Notes under the pieces: model-generated | Databases searched by the model: none | What the model saw: only the letters and a program-made list of their open reading frames with translations | Told to the model about the DNA's origin: nothing | In this document: positions 50,114 to 63,867 of the stretch, piece after piece | Numbering within the stretch: position 1 is the first letter of the stretch | Layout of the letters: each line of letters opens with the position of its first letter | Translations under genes and position numbers: made by a program | From: Baylisascaris procyonis | Taxonomy: Eukaryota; Nematoda; Chromadorea; Rhabditida; Ascarididae | Assembly (NCBI GenBank): GCA_037389465.1 | Contig: JAZARR010000230.1 | Location: 1,426,001 to 1,490,000, forward strand | DNA length: 64,000 nucleotides | Direction of reading: 5' to 3'

Positions 50114-53100
50114 AACATTAAAGGTTGGTTTATCGTTTTGCATTATGATCACTATTCTATAACTAATTGAAGGTTCAGTTCAGTTTTAAAACATTTGTGA
50201 TATAAAGTTTACTGATGAGAAAAACGCAAAGATTATAGGGAAAAATCCTCTAGCTGCGCTTGTTGTATGAGTTTTTTGATCGAGTTAGTTAAAAACTTTT
50301 CATACATTTGACCGGATCCGGAAGAAAAAAATATCAGCCGGAAGCCGGATCCGTATATTTAGCCGGAAGTATTATCAAATATCTCAAGTTTCATCTTAGA
50401 TTCATTGTTTCTTTTTCCACTATCATGAATTCCTCTCACTATAAAATTCATTTAATTGGTTCACCTGTTGATAATTTTCCAACTGCTCAAATATCGTTGT
50501 AGATCAATTATACATGAGCTTTTAAATCTATAGCGAGTACATTTCTTAAATTATTTAAAGTTTGAAGATATGCTTTGTATAACAAGAAAAAAAGTGACTA
50601 AAATAATAACACTTCTCTAAATTTGCATAAAAAATTCGAGAAACAATAAGTGAATTCACTTACGAAGCAATTTGAATATGTTCCAAAGTAGAGTCTTAGA
50701 TAGATCTTATAAAAATTAGTCTATACATAAAATATAGTCAATATATTAAAGTAGATAAGATAATCTTCACTCATTCTATACCATTATAATATCTATCATC
50801 TTATTTCCGCAATAATTGAAATAATCACTGAAATTTTATTTCTTAAAATTTTTTTCACTTCATTCAACAATATATCTTTCAACGATAAACGACTTAAGAA
50901 ATTTTTTCAATGCAAATTTCAACGAGAATTATCTCCATTTGTGTATCGTTCATTTAAAGTCATTTCCCGCATTGAAAAATTTTCATCGCAAATCTTTTCA
51001 AATCGGAGGCGATAAATGCTAAGCAATTTTTCGCATTATTTTCCACACTTCAATCGATCGCTTATTGTTGAAACGAGTTGAAATTTCGCTCTAATCGTTG
51101 CTCTATCTCATTGGAAACTTTTTTTTCGATGGGATATTATTCTATGAGGTCTTTTCATCTTCATTTGCCATCGCATACACACCACCTTTATTTACACCTT
51201 TGCAATTAGGAATTTATATTACTCACCTATTTTAGGCAAGTAATGTAAACTAATAAAATTAATGCGCATATAAGAAGAAAATATTTAGATAGCTTATTAA
51301 TGAATTTTCGCTTTTCTTGAATTTAAAAACGTTACGAAAAACTACTGTCAAATATAATATCGAGTGGCAAGTAAAAACATGCAGCTAGTGAGCGCTAGCG
51401 TTCATCTTCTCACTGCCGAAGATTTGATTCTGTTATTGTAACTTACTTACTAATAGACCTTTCAATCATAAAACGGAAAAGCGCTGTGAAAACATCCGAA
51501 AACTACCTCAGGAAAAGAAAAGTTCTAATTGACTTGTAGTTTATTTTATTTTCTCATAATTATTGCCTTTATTTCTCTATTCGAACTAAAACTATAAGAA
51601 TAGAATTGAATTTCAAAGATGGATTGAAAATCCGAAATTCGATAGTTGGAAGCAGGATAGTCTGGCGCCGCACTAATTTCGAATATTTGACATCAAATAA
51701 TAGTCATCATTACTCATCATGTCTTACTCTTCTTAATACTCAGTGATCTTAATTCCGAAAAAAGGTAAAATAATTAAATAGCCGAATAAGGTGAATCATT
51801 GCGTATTAAGAAGAATAGTGAAGTGGAATGAAGTGACGAATTGCATGTATATATGAGATTCTAAAACGACAAAATGTCGGCGAGCTCTTTACCATTGTTT
51901 GTACGCTTCCTGAACGATGCACATTGAGCGTTTTCTGATGACTCACATATGCAAACGTATTTCGCGCATTCAATGCTCGTTTGTTTTGTGCGCTTCGTTT
52001 GTATTGTTTTCTCAACAAGTTCTTCCATACAACACCAACACATACATACGTCCACCTGTAACGATTCACATGCTTTGCATACAATTTTATGCATCCGGAG
52101 GGGTTGGTAGGAAACTAAGAGGGGAGGTGGGCAGGGCAGTACCCATTTTTCTTATCAAATAACTAGAAGTACTTGGGGAGAAAAAATATTATTGCATTGG
52201 ACTAAGAAATAGGCTCAAAAAATTGAAAATAAAATCTGAAATTGGACTATTAGGTTGTTGAATTTTGTGAAGCGATAAGCAGACATCACTCTAATCAGGC
52301 TGCTTTACTTATTATAAGTAATGAAAATGGCTATCCTTGTATTTGATCTGTAGCCCTGTCCTGACATACTTCCCTGTTCATCAACAGCAATTCTAGTCGA
52401 ATTAGCGCTAATATTTAAGCTCTATGCAATCGATTACAAAATCTAATGTAAAACTCGATTACAATTCCTTCGAGTCTTTAATCACACCTACGTATATCCA
52501 CTTCGTTTATCTCACCTTCACCATATCCTTTTTTGGAGGAAAAGGAGAGTTGCGTAAAATGAAAGAAAAGGAAAGAAAATGCATTCAAATTAAACTATTG
52601 CATCGTTTCGTTCCATCTGAAAACTGAAAATAAAACAATGGAAAATTATGATCTAGAACATTTGTGATATTTTACTAAATGAAAGGAAATATTTAGCAAT
52701 GTGATAAAATCCTAATATATGGCTTTTAGTAGAATACGATAAAAGCAACTTGGAATATGTCACCAACAGCAACCACTAGTGACATTTTAAAAGGAACTCT
52801 TGTTCGCGATTCCATTTTTTTGCTAAATTGCACCACGAAACGTCCAAATTATTTACGCTTCAAAGATTATAGCTCCGATTACGCTTAAAAGCTTATTTGA
52901 TCCGAATTCATTTTATATGAATGACTCTCAGTAGATTTTTCACACATCTAATTCAATCTAGTTTTCTTATGTTCTCATCTCAAAGGAAAGTCCGATTATG
53001 AGGGAAGCTTGCTTCATTCTTTTAAAATATGTGAAAGCATAAAAAATGTAGTAATCTCAGTTTATCTGATCTCATCAAAGAAGATGTTATGAAGCTTTGG

Positions 53101-55395
53101 AAAGTTTTATTAACAAATGAGTGGTACGACCTCGGCAAATCTGAGGAAAGTATGAATTTCTTTTTAGGGGAGTGTGAAGTGGGTGGAAGGAAAAGGGGAA
53201 TACAGTGGGAGCGCTTCAAAAACTAAAAATTTTAATTTCATGAGATTATTTCAATATTTAGACGAGTAATGCAAAGTAGAGGTTAATGAAGAGTATTTAG
53301 GTCATCAAATTAAAAATCGATGTATTGCAATATTGGAGGCGATAATAATATAAACTATTTTCTCATCGAACACATACCTGATCGCATTTTTTTTTAATTA
53401 TTTTGTTTTTAATTGAGATAGTACCAAAGCTTGAAGTGATAGAGGACGTGTTTAAAAAATAACAGAGTCCAACAACAAGTGAGGCATTCTATGACATTAT
53501 TACTGCCTTTGAAAATCGTAATCACATTACTTTATTAGCAAAACGATGCAAAAAATGCTTCACAACCGATTCAAAAAAAAAAATAAATAAATAAATAAAT
53601 TTCTCTTCGCTCGTCATACTTTCATTCTCATCTTTAATCCTCAATGATTAGTCATATATTCCAATATATTGTTTTCTAATCGCTCTTCAAATTCCATTAA
53701 TTCTTTTTTTACTATTACTAATAAACTATGCGACAAGTTACTGTTTTTGCTATAGAAGTAATAAATTGTAAATGAGATTGTATCGATTTATAAAAAAAAA
53801 AAAAAAAATAATTTTTTTCAAATTTGCAATCAGTATTAGAAATTTGAGGTTCGTTTCTATAAGTGCCATACTCAATTCAAGTTGACACTCTTCGAAGAGT
53901 TGTTCTCAACGAAAGAACAACGCATTCATTTTTAGCAGCGCGTTAGGATGAATAAACGAAATTTTTCAATAGGGAATGTTTGATGTGTTTTATTTGTATT
54001 TGTTAGACAATTATCTACCACAAATATTGTATGATCATTACGAATAAGTCAATTTTTCATTCGTTTATTTTATTTTATTTATTTTGTTTATTTCATAGAA
54101 AAATTGCGAAATAAATTCAAGTTTATCGTTGTTTTTTTTTTTCTTATTATTCAATAATTTTTTTCACTGTAGAGATATGTAGATAATAATTTTATTCACA
54201 GATATGTAAATAGACAAACAAAACTTTTTTTTTCTTGTTTTGAAGATATCGGATCAAGTATGGTCATATTTCTGGATAGTTTGTGGGAAGTTTTGTGACT
54301 CAATTGATGGCCTAAATTTACTGCTCACTCATTTCTTAACCAGGAAAGATGTTGGAATGTGGAGGTTTATCAGTTTTTTCAATGATTTTTATTAAAAATT
54401 TGTAAAACTCTCAATTTTTCCTACACTTATACGATGTATGATAGCGGCTTTTTTCTTGAAAGACTCTAAATCCCTTACACTGTTATCCTTCTGATTGACG
54501 AAGAATAGCATTTGTCTATGCATGTAGCAAACCCATAATCTCTAAGGTTCTCGATTCCGACTTATAGAAGAAGAAGTTATCTACTAGTACCTATTGAATA
54601 AGGATAGCTTTTTTGACTTGATCACGACTAACTTTGCTCATAATCCAATGCTGTTAATTATATTTAATTAAGGAAGTGTTTTTTTGACGATAAATTAAGC
54701 TATCACAATCCATTCGTGAGAGAAAATATGCACATGGAATGAATGATATTATGCGTTATTCTTCATTTTCGTGCATAAAAACATATAGCCGGAAATTCCC
54801 TTGAAGAGCGCTTTCTTTCGGGTCGTATGGAAACAAAGCAACTCGCCGGAAAAAAAAACTGACATCAATATTTTTGTTAGTCTTTGCACGTCGATGAATA
54901 ACTTCTTTCTTCCGGTTGTTGTCTTTTGTGTGTTACTTTCTCGCTTAGGTCACAAAATCAAAGAAGGAGAGCACAAGGAGGGCTGGCGTAACATGTGCTT
55001 TTTCACTCCACTCAGCAGACTAATTAGTTTTATAAGCTGACAATAAGTATGAAGAGTTTGCAATAACGCATTCATATTTTTAGCGATCCCATTGCTCTTA
55101 CAAATATTGTATAAAAGAATTGTTTTTTGAGGCCCAGCATTCAACAATATCGGACTGGTTGCAATATGTATGCAGATTTTGAAATCTTTAGGTGCTCGCA
55201 ATCCCTTTCAATACTAATGGATGTCATGTGCACCTAAAATTGATACATATGGTATTTTCTTGCGCATACTCCGCCAAATTTTGTAACTTTTACTTCTCTC
55301 GTTCCAGATTTGAAAGTACGTTAAGCAAAAGCATTAAATATTATTGTAAATGTTTTTTTTTTGTTACCAATTCAGCAGCTGTTGATCTTCTATAG
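50114..55395. other. Gene-poor region downstream of the Sox gene
   Basis: No supported gene and no AATAAA close behind the Sox stop codon. A stop-poor patch at 51806-52162 is open in three overlapping frames, including a Cys-rich minus frame (start MHKIVCKACESLQVDVCMC). It has no splice partner. AAAT units occur at 53581-53600. The rest is AT-rich DNA with homopolymer runs. Confidence 0.5.
53581..53600. repeat. (AAAT)5 microsatellite after an A run
   Basis: Five AAAT units immediately following eight A residues. Confidence 0.95.
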
Positions 55396-55643
55396 GCGGT
55401 TGCAAAAACACAGATCGCATCAGCCCTCAGGCATGTCGATTCATTCGTCAATCGTTGCGCTTACGCCCGTATCACACCCTCTCCTTAGCTGCTAAAAGCT
55501 TGTCACCTGAAGCAAACATTCGTTTAAGTTTCCCGCAACATCAAATCACCTTTACGTCGCATCAGTCACTAGCGATAGCTGCAAACAAGGAAAACAAGGT
55601 TGGCCTCAATTGCCTCGACTATTCGTCATGGCATATTGGCTGA
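55396..55643 (+). CDS. Possible terminal exon of an unidentified + strand gene
   Basis: After an AG at 55394-55395 the plus strand is open to TGA at 55641-55643. It encodes about 82 residues with a basic, Ser/Arg-rich, non-repetitive sequence (GGCKNTDRISPQAC, then RFIRQSLRLRPYHTLSLAAK, later IAANKENK). There is no in-frame ATG near the start and an in-frame TGA lies just upstream, so it must be spliced (phase-1 entry) or be a remnant. AATAAA hexamers follow at 55715-55720 and 55731-55736, as expected for a 3' end. I found no convincing upstream exon. It could be an isolated pseudogene fragment. Confidence 0.3.
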
Positions 55644-58600
55644 AAAGCATGTAAAGATAAATTGCAATTAAGACTTAGGAAGGTGTCCGAAATTAGTGTA
55701 TTTCAAACGAAGAGAATAAAAAATTTTTTCAATAAAAGTTATATTAGTATTTTATTTGACTTGTTGCAAAGGTAATGCAACATCTGATAAATGTGCTGTG
55801 AAGGACAAACGTTATTGGTGGATTGGACAATGCGCTTCGTTGGGTTCACATTTGAAAGGCATTAAAATGTGCATCTCATGATAGGTTCCTTTGTTGGACC
55901 ACTCACCAATTGAGCGATCATCCGCTCTTTCTTTCCTCACCATAAACAATAATTGCCTCGACTATTCGTCTTTACGCTTTTCAACTCCTCTTCCTCTTCT
56001 TTTATAGAAATCTTTTTTTCCACCTTCTTCCTATTATTCTCTGTTTTTCATCTACTCTCTTTATTTGACAATGTAGGAGACAAGACGAATGTTGGCGTAT
56101 ATGTATGAGAGCATGTCTCTATGTGTTTTGAGAAGATTTGTATCGAAATTTCACGCTATTATTAGTGCTACAATACTCATCACTCTATAAGAATGCGTTA
56201 AGTGAAGGAGAGGGGACGGGGAGAGGGAAGGAAGGAATGAAAAAAACGCAACAAGCTTTCATAGTGCCCAAAACAATTTTGCCATTACTGAACCGGAAAT
56301 AAAAAAAAAATTGCAACCTTATATCAAATATATTTTTACTCTTTCACTTTCAATTATTCTTCATACTATACGATAAGTCCTTTATTATTGCATTATATTT
56401 TTGAACTTCATCATATTAGTAAAAAAGAAACAATATAACGAGTATTGCACAATGCTTGAAATGATTAAGCATCAATCACACAGGTGTTAATCGATCAACG
56501 AAATGTTAGATATAGAGAGGAAACTTATCAATTATTTAACAACTTATCAATGCTTATCAAATTTTTCATTAATAATCACCTCATCATTCAACTGATATAT
56601 TATAGTGTTGAATGAGAGGAAATATTCGTTGCGTAGTTGCGTATAATATTTAAATATTTTCGAAAATTGCATTCCATTTAGGGTCGACTAGTTCATTTCA
56701 ATCTTTATGTTGCTATCTTCATTCCATCCATCCATTGGAGTTAGAAATGAAAAAAAAAAAAAAAATAATTGATGCATTAAGTGAGTGTCATATAGATTGC
56801 TATGTCTACAAACGATCATAAGAAAAAAAAATTATTTTATTCTTTTGTTGAGATGTCACAAAGGAGCTATCGAAGAAAGCAATGCATACACTTTACGCGC
56901 CCAACTAAACCGGTCCCTCAACTCCTTCATCTCTTTTTCCATATCAACTGCAATCAAAACTCTTCTTTTTATTGTTGAAAAAAAAAAATTCCATTCTTTT
57001 TTTTCTTTGGAAATAATTGACATTTTGGAATTTTTCTAAAATATGCAAAAATTCTCGATCATCTATGCATTTTATTTTGCAATTTTTGCATATTTTCAAC
57101 AATTTTTTGCAATTTTTGAAACTTTTTGTGCAGTTGCAATAATTTACAATCACTTATGCATCCAAAAAATTTATAATTCATAGAATTCAACTGAATTTTA
57201 TGTGGGTTTTGTAAATGTGTGCTGATCAGATTTCTTCAAACTAGCTTGAAATATATTGTGAATTAAACGCTTAGAATTGCATATCTCGAAGTAATCGCTA
57301 GTAATGCGTTTATTCAATGATTAAATTTTTCTCTCAGTATTTATAAACGAGGATTATCAGTTTACTTTACAAAAAAAAAAGAAATGAAAAATTTCACCGA
57401 AATCAATGCTCATAAAATTTTCTCTATAAAAATTTTTTTTTCATTTAATTATAAATTTTTCGACCTTATGACTATTTTTCGCCAACAACGCATATGATAA
57501 CAAATATTTAAATTTCTTGGAAATTCTTATTAGGAATTTTCTCTTCTTTAAATTCTGAGTAATCATTATCGAGTTTTACTTCCTTAAAACTGTCAAACCT
57601 TTGTGTTCATCTTCAAAGTTGTACTCTATATTCCTATTGAAGTTAATAGTATGTTGAATTTCAGAAAAAAAAGGATCATTATTGGTAATCAATTATATTG
57701 AAAGCAATAATCCGACGACATTTTCGAATAGCTTCTATTGGCTAAACGAGCATATTAGTGCACTTATAAAATCGTTTTTTCATTGAATTCGATTCGAATC
57801 GACAACAACTTCATTAACAATGTACACAAATCTTTGTCATATTCTTTGCAAACATTTATCGCATATGACGTTGAATAATTTAGCTCTCTTATTTTGTGTA
57901 CCGTTAAATTTCAGATCATTTGAATATTGTATAAAATGAATTTTTGAAAATCCTCTCATAGACAGTTTAATTCTTTCGTCCCACTTGATTGAAATTTACG
58001 TTCCATAAAGTATGGTGGAAATTCTTCGTTCTGCTAAAATTATTACAATATTTATTTTCATCGATTTCATTTAAGTATGCATATTTGATTCCATCATGTT
58101 TTTTTATGATCCTCAATGAAAACAATAATGGATGAATGCCAATTCGAATTAAATGATTTCTTCGAAATTAAATTATACAAAATATATTAATGCAAATGTG
58201 TTATCGCATTGAATTGATAATAGATGATATCATAAGAACGAAAAATATGATCGAAACGAATTATGGGATCGAAAGAATTGAATATTTTGATATGAACTCA
58301 TATTGATTCGTTTGCTCATTCATAAAAAAAAAAATCTCCAAATATTTCCGAAAGTTTCAATCGCATTCTCCTTATTAAATATTCATATCGTCTTTAAGAA
58401 GGTCGTACTAACTGAGATGACGAATAATAATTTAAATGATAATAACATTTAGTCATTTTATATTATTCAAATTTTCTGATTATTGAGCGCATTCACACAA
58501 ATTCATATTTAAGTCGGTGAAATGAGTTAAGAAATACGCTTTAAAAATATAGAGAATATACTAGAGAATGAGTTATTCTTTAAGGGAGAGGAAATAAGTG

Positions 58601-61600
58601 GGGGAAAGCAGTGGAAGGGAGGATCGAAGCTAGAAGGGAAATGAGATCTATCGATGGTTGAAGGATATTAGAATATGTATATGCCTCTTGCTGAAAACGA
58701 TCTGAAGTTATTCTCAATAAATGTGCAGAAATATTTTATTTTGTGATCGAATTTTTGATGCTCCTCTTGTTTTATAATCGTTTTTATGTAAACACAATAA
58801 TTCTAACGCTTTTTTGCGCTTTGGTAATAGCTTTATTCGTGCAAATTCCATTTTTTTTTGTTTGATTTTAATTCCTATTGCTGACTATTCTCTATCATGA
58901 TTTTCTATTCCATAACAATGATGTTTATTCCATGTCCGATATAAAATCGATTATGTTTCAAGAAATATTTCTTTGAATGATAAATGAGAATTCAATGAAA
59001 AATATTTCACTTCTGGGAATAGATTAATGACAAATCAGAAAAAAAAAAACAAAGAATATTTTTTTTTAAATCGAAAATTTGAGCAAATTTACTTGAAACA
59101 TAATCAAATAAATTTTTTTTTTCACTAATTGTTTCTGCAAATATAAATTTTGCATATTGTTTTAATATAAATGTTTTATTGGTCTCTTTTTGTACAATGG
59201 AATGTTAGAAGTTAATTATATTCATCACTCAAGTTTTGCGATATACCATATAATATTTTACTTTGCCATCTATTTTGCATACAATATCATCTAATAATGC
59301 TTATTCATCACTTTGGTATTCATAGATTTCATATATACTAAATCGATTGATCCCTTTATCTTCTAAATAGGGCACACGATTATTGCACGCAGTTGATTCC
59401 CTTTTTTTCGCAGTTGATTCCCATTTTGTGCACATCACCAAAGATGTCTCTTCAACAATTATTGCAGTTATTAGCGATCATAGAGAACGGTTCAGATTCA
59501 AGAACAATCATCTAACGGAGGTCGTCTTGCCCGCCATTAAGAGAAGCTTCAAGAATATTTGAATACAAAAAAAAAACTTATTTGAATATTTGAAATTAAG
59601 ATTTCAAGAATAAAGAATATTTACATTTCTTAGGTATGTAATATTCAATAAAATAGTATTGAAAGTAAAATTACATTACTAGTTAAATAGGAAAAGTAAT
59701 ATTTATTGTATGATTATTTTATGATCTCAATAAAATAGTTAGAAAAATAGATGGCTAAGTGCAACGAAACTTTTGTGAATGTTTGTATATTCTTCATCAT
59801 TTTTGTTAATTTTTCTTTTTCTTTTTTTTCTTTCAAAGGCCATAAATGTGTTTTGCTCTCTTTGATCGCGTTTCTTTATTATTGTTTGTATACATAGATT
59901 GTTCTCTTCAGCGAGATTGTTCTACGATAAATGAACTATTTCCATTGAAGGTTCCCATAACAATTTATTCTGTAAAAAAATTACACATAGGCGCGTTTAC
60001 GTTGAAAGTATTATAGCGACTAACGTGATATCCTTATCAGTAGTACTAATGGGGTATATGGATGAAGAAAACATATAGTTTCGCAGATCAGAGTAAATGC
60101 AAATAACTCCTCGATGAGATAGCTTTGCAATTCACTAAAGTTATTATCATCTCATTCTTATGAATTGAAAAGCGTTGATGATAATTGATAAGGTGATATT
60201 CGCTTGCACTCTCATTCATCTCTGAGGACTATAAATACCACATTATTGCTAAGCCTATAATATTGAAAATAGTACGGTAGTTTTGATCGCTAACACGAAG
60301 ATGGCTAGAAATTCTAACAGCTTAGAGACGGTTTGTTGACAGCTTATATATGAGCACTTCTAATGTGGTCTTAGCGACAGCTTATGTAGATGGCTTAATA
60401 TGGCATGAGGGCGAGTGCAATTAAGCTCTATGTGTGTATACATATGAAACATTTTATGGTAAACTGCACATATCCTGGCTCTGATCATACCGTCACTTTA
60501 TCGTCTTATAATTTTTACATAAAGAGAGACCTCCACCAAAGATTACTACTTATTATGAAGCGTTTCTCGGCTTTTCAAGCTACACTGGATATTCCATCTA
60601 TTTGTGGACGATGACTTCTCCAATATGACGACATATTGGCAACGGTGAAGTATGTGGATAAAGCAAAGTACACTTATATGTCGATCGTGTTGCACGTCAT
60701 GCAATGTGTTCGAATTGAGGTTGGCATTGAAATATGAGAATCTATGAATGAATTCGTTTATAAATAACATCAATGGCTAATGTTGAATGAATTGTTGTTT
60801 ATTTTACTAAACAATAAAGAAAGGCTTGTGAGAATGCACTAGATGGAATACAATTGTCGGATTAATAAAGAGAGTTGATATGAGGTTTCAACTTGAGATC
60901 ACTCACTCTTATCGATAAATATTTGAGTGATAAAGTCAAATGCGTATTTATTTTGAGTGATAAGCAATGAATGTGATAAAAAGCGATTGATAAATGCGAT
61001 AGCAGTAGATTTGATACTATACCCACTTATCACTTACCCTCTTTATACGGGTTGATGATCTCTTTCAATTAAAATTGTGCTAACCTTCAAAATAAAAACA
61101 GTTGATGCAATTTTTCTTAAAAATTTTATGAGCGAATTTCACCATCATAGGACCGGGAAAATCGGAAATAAATTTTGATTAAGATATAAGCGATATAAAC
61201 ATTTTCTTTTTCCATTCAATTGTTCCACTACATTTCATTTTCTATTTGGAAATTTAAAAAAAAAAACTATATAAGCGATATAAACATTTTCTTTTTCCAT
61301 TCAATTGTTCCACTACATTTCATTTTCTATTTGGAAATTTAAAAAAAAAAACTAAGCGAGGAAATCCAAATAAATAGAAATATATCTCATAGACAGCTGA
61401 GTAAAGTGCATTGATGTCAAACTATGTTCATTGATTGCCGAAATAACGAAAGTATTATCGCTTCAAATGCTCTCTGCTTTAGTTAGCTGAATCGATAGCA
61501 TTTAATAAAACAGTAAAAATGTAGCGTCAAATTTTTTGAACATTGAACGAGGTGAATACTCAACCAAAGGATTTATAGATGGAGAAGCTTGATTGTATAA

Positions 61601-63566
61601 TTGTAAAAGCATCCTTTTGTCGTTACAATGAATGCAAACGCAAACGAGCGCTTTTTTCAGCAGCAATAAACACCATGGTCACTTTGAAGTGACCGCTAAC
61701 TCGTGTGAAATACTCTTTCAAGATTTCGAACGGAATAATCGTTGACCAAAATCGAAATGGCTATAAGTTGGAGTATTTCTATCATTTAAAGTATAATGCT
61801 TCCTTTCCTTTTTTTCACCATTGAAATAACCTTAAAACTAGTATCAGAAGCGGCAAAAATGTTGTATTCTTTCAACTATCATATGTCATAAGAAAGCATT
61901 TCATTGCATTCTAATCAAATTAAGTATACTCTTCATTTGAAAGGATAATAATCGAATGTGTTATAATAATCTAATTGTGTTATAATATTTCAACTGTGTT
62001 ATAATATTCTAATCGAAACAGATATGCGCATGTACGAAATGATTCCAATTTCAAATGAATGCATTATTCGATCAGATAAAATTTGTGTGAATCGTTATGC
62101 CGTATATAATATGATAGAATTTCTTTTAAACATTTCTATCGTCAGTCAATTTCATGCCAAAATAAAGTATTTAATCTTTTTTTTCACTAATTCATCGATT
62201 GTATATCTCATTGCTAAAAATTTTTATTGTTTCTTTTTATTGCGCGGCAATTATTCGAAAGCAATAGAAAAATGCATCGGTCATTGCTATGCATTATCTT
62301 TCGATACGATCGCTATCGATGAAATGTTGAAATGAATTTCTTTAATTTTGAATCTCTAATTTCTCAGTCTATTTAAGCGCTCTACATTTGGATTAAGGCA
62401 AAAATTAAATGAGCCATAAATGAATTAGTTATTTATCAACTATATGAAGCAATTAATTTTGAATAATAACGATGCAATTTACCACTATTTTCATCGTAGA
62501 ATAAAACAGTTATTCCTCTCACCTATTTTTGAAGTATTATAGTAATATAGTAACTAATTTATTGAATATAGTAACATAGTAATATAATTAATAATATATC
62601 ATAATAATATTATAGTAATATAGTAATTAATTTATTCAACAGTTCGCTAATTTGAAAAAAATTTTTTAGCAATTATTTAGAAGAAAATTCTCTGCTGAAG
62701 AGAACAAAAAATTGAATCAATTAAGAGCATAATTAATTTAAATAAAAACTCTAATAGATTCGAGATAGATCTTTAGAATAAGCTGCATTTTAAAGATCTC
62801 CATTTGCATTAACAGTTTGGAAACTTTTTAAGTTATCTTGCGATGAGAAATCTTACCACTTGAATGGTTTTACTAGTTAATAAAATTTTTTTTCAATGAA
62901 TAAGCTGAAAAAAATGTCTTATATTTTCCAATTTCCACACAATAATCTATAAATTTCAGTAGAATAGCTGAACTTTTATGTAAGTAGAATATGAAAGACG
63001 TTGAAATTTCACATTCTATTCTTCAGCTTGACACTTTTTTCAGCACAAATATTCGATGGAGGTGAATATGCTTGAGCGATCAGAAAATATTGATCATATT
63101 CTGCAATAAAGAACTGTAGTGGGATAATTTTAAAATTAATTCGATTTTTTTCAACAATTTTATCTATTTTTCTTTTTGTGAGTGTAATTCAATAAAAAAT
63201 ATTTGCAATAAAATTCCCTATCGAAGTGATAGGTTGGCATCATCTGTCGATGTAACCTGAGTCGATTTGTTTCTGCTATTTATAATGATGTATCGTTGTG
63301 AGTATTAAGGTCAACGTCGTATGTTTTGTGGCGATATTCATATAGCGATCAAAGTGTTGTGTTTGTATCCTCTTCGCTTAGTTGATACATGTTTTTCTAC
63401 GCTCTTCGATGCATATTAGCGCCGCCTTCATGGCGCTCAATGTTTTGCTAACGAGAGCTTAATGCGGCACCGCCTTAGATGCGGCATCGTTGATACAACT
63501 ACCGTACCTTTGGTGGTCACTAAGTTTGACCATTCTCGTCGAATTTTTCGATGATTCACTCTATAG
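55644..63566. other. Gene-poor region, right part of the window
   Basis: AT-rich sequence with no supported gene. It contains the poly(A)-like hexamers after 55643, purine-rich strings (about 56205-56240 and 58590-58640), the 85-bp tandem duplication at 61185-61354 and a locally repetitive AT block at about 62530-62640. Forward ORFs such as 62024-62335 are AT-driven and carry no motif. Confidence 0.5.
61185..61354. repeat. Perfect tandem duplication, two copies of 85 bp
   Basis: Positions 61185-61269 and 61270-61354 are identical, including an internal 11-A run, and each begins TATAAGCGATATAAAC. Identity over a homopolymer suggests a very recent duplication or an assembly artefact. Confidence 0.95.
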
Positions 63567-63867
63567 ACAGTCGCTTCCTTGTTTATATGAAGCGAATTTA
63601 GTAAATGCCTTTAATTCATTGAGTATAGAATATTCGTTGAGTGAAAATTTCGATAGCAATAAAGCAAAACGATTGAGAAAATGGCGAGAAAATAAAAAAG
63701 CCTATTAAAGGTGAGGGAAAACCTGACGAATATTTGTGCTTATTCACTTGTCTTCTTCCTTTCCCATAGGTACAGTCGAGTTAGTGGCAGCTGGTGCAAG
63801 TTTAATAGTACGTATGTCATCGTATGAACAGCTTATACAAAAGTTGAATGATATAAAAATAAGATAA
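63567..63867 (+). CDS. Last two exons of an unidentified + strand gene, frame interrupted
   Basis: The right exon starts at 63770 after TTTCCCATAG and encodes TVELVAAGASLIVRMSSYEQ and more, ending at TAA 63865-63867. It requires phase-1 entry. The left exon (from about 63567 after CTCTATAG, ending at 63710 before GTGAGG) is open as QSLPCLYEANLVNAFNSL and then a basic KRLRKWRENKK, but runs into TAA two bases before the donor. Removing one A from the A6 run at 63694-63699 would place the donor in phase 1, matching the next exon. So this is either a sequence error or a disabled gene. The start lies in DNA I could not model, and the family is not recognised. Confidence 0.35.

Noticed and set aside
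62024..62335. 103-codon forward ORF near the right end
   Set aside because: Its composition is AT-driven (Ile/Phe/Asn/Lys), with no motif, splice context or relation to the exons at 63.6 kb.
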